Assembly: GCA_024036415.1 (NCBI GenBank)
Contig: JAMWET010001353.1
Location: 280,001-344,000, forward strand
DNA from: Prochilodus magdalenae
Lineage: Eukaryota > Chordata > Actinopteri > Characiformes > Prochilodontidae
Direction: 5' to 3'
DNA: 64,000 bases
Below, piece after piece: positions 63,926 through 64,000 of the stretch. Each line of letters opens with the position of its first letter. Position 1 is the stretch's first letter. The translations under genes and the position numbers were made by a program. Under the pieces are notes generated by a model. It did no database searches and was not told where the DNA came from. It saw only the letters and a program-made list of their open reading frames with translations.

Positions 63926-64000
63926 ACCTGCTGCACCGCTGGCAGTGGAAGGGTACTGTACTGGTCGATTTCAATCCCCCATAAAGGCACAGAACAGCCC
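63926..64000 (-). CDS. Candidate upstream trpc7 exon (partial, tentative)
   Basis: On the minus strand a strong donor GTGAGTAA follows CAGGT at 63926. The 75 nt before it are open in the frame GIEIDQYSTLPLPAVQQ and leave in phase 2. Joined to the ankyrin exon this gives [11 protein letters not shown] in frame, without a stop. I do not recognise the peptide from other TRPC7 proteins. A second frame is also open, so this could be 5' UTR, or chance. Confidence 0.25.

Overview
The window is vertebrate nuclear DNA, most likely from a teleost fish. Coding density is very low. Coding segments are short exons bounded by GT..AG splice sites. The rest is filled with fish-type repeats: Tc1/mariner relics, tRNA-derived SINEs, LINE tails ending in ATCT tetranucleotides, small inverted-repeat elements and long CA/CT microsatellites. 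No bacterial-type operon, tRNA, rRNA or CRISPR array was found.

One gene is identifiable, trpc7, a receptor-operated TRPC3/6/7-type cation channel. It is transcribed on the minus strand, right to left. Five coding exons are visible: 52085-51323 (N-terminus, four ankyrin repeats, linker helices), 35147-34965 (linker), 22167-21951 (S1 and start of S2), 16672-16439 (end of S2, S3) and 11193-10929 (S4, S5). Exon phases match at every visible junction. The exons total 1662 nt, about 554 codons. The pore helix, S6, TRP box and C-terminus must lie left of position 1. The cassette of about 55 codons (pre-S1 elbow) expected between 34965 and 22167 was not found. The first exon is either outside the window or is a candidate at 63926-64000.

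Layout by region. 1-10928: intron with Tc1 relics, a SINE and a three-level nested insertion (7.6-9.0 kb). 11194-16438: intron with a CT/CA tandem array of about 2.3 kb, then 0.75 kb of polypyrimidine. 16673-21950: intron with dispersed repeats, a Tc1-like relic and a small inverted-repeat element. 22168-34964: intron with a GT-rich array and a stretch of unusual character (about 24.3-31.2 kb) where the missing exon is expected. 35148-51322: intron with a second Tc1-like copy, SINEs, a LINE fragment, an endogenous-retrovirus integrase relic, a 54-bp minisatellite of about 1.5 kb and a mariner element arranged as an inverted repeat. 52086-64000: intron with SINEs, a duplicated repeat pair and CA/GT microsatellites.

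There is no multi-gene pathway here. The biological content is one calcium-permeable channel gene in a repeat-rich setting. I found no convincing undescribed gene system. The best leads are the missing in-frame exon next to anomalous sequence, the nested and inverted transposon structures, and the minisatellite whose edge coincides with a dispersed repeat.
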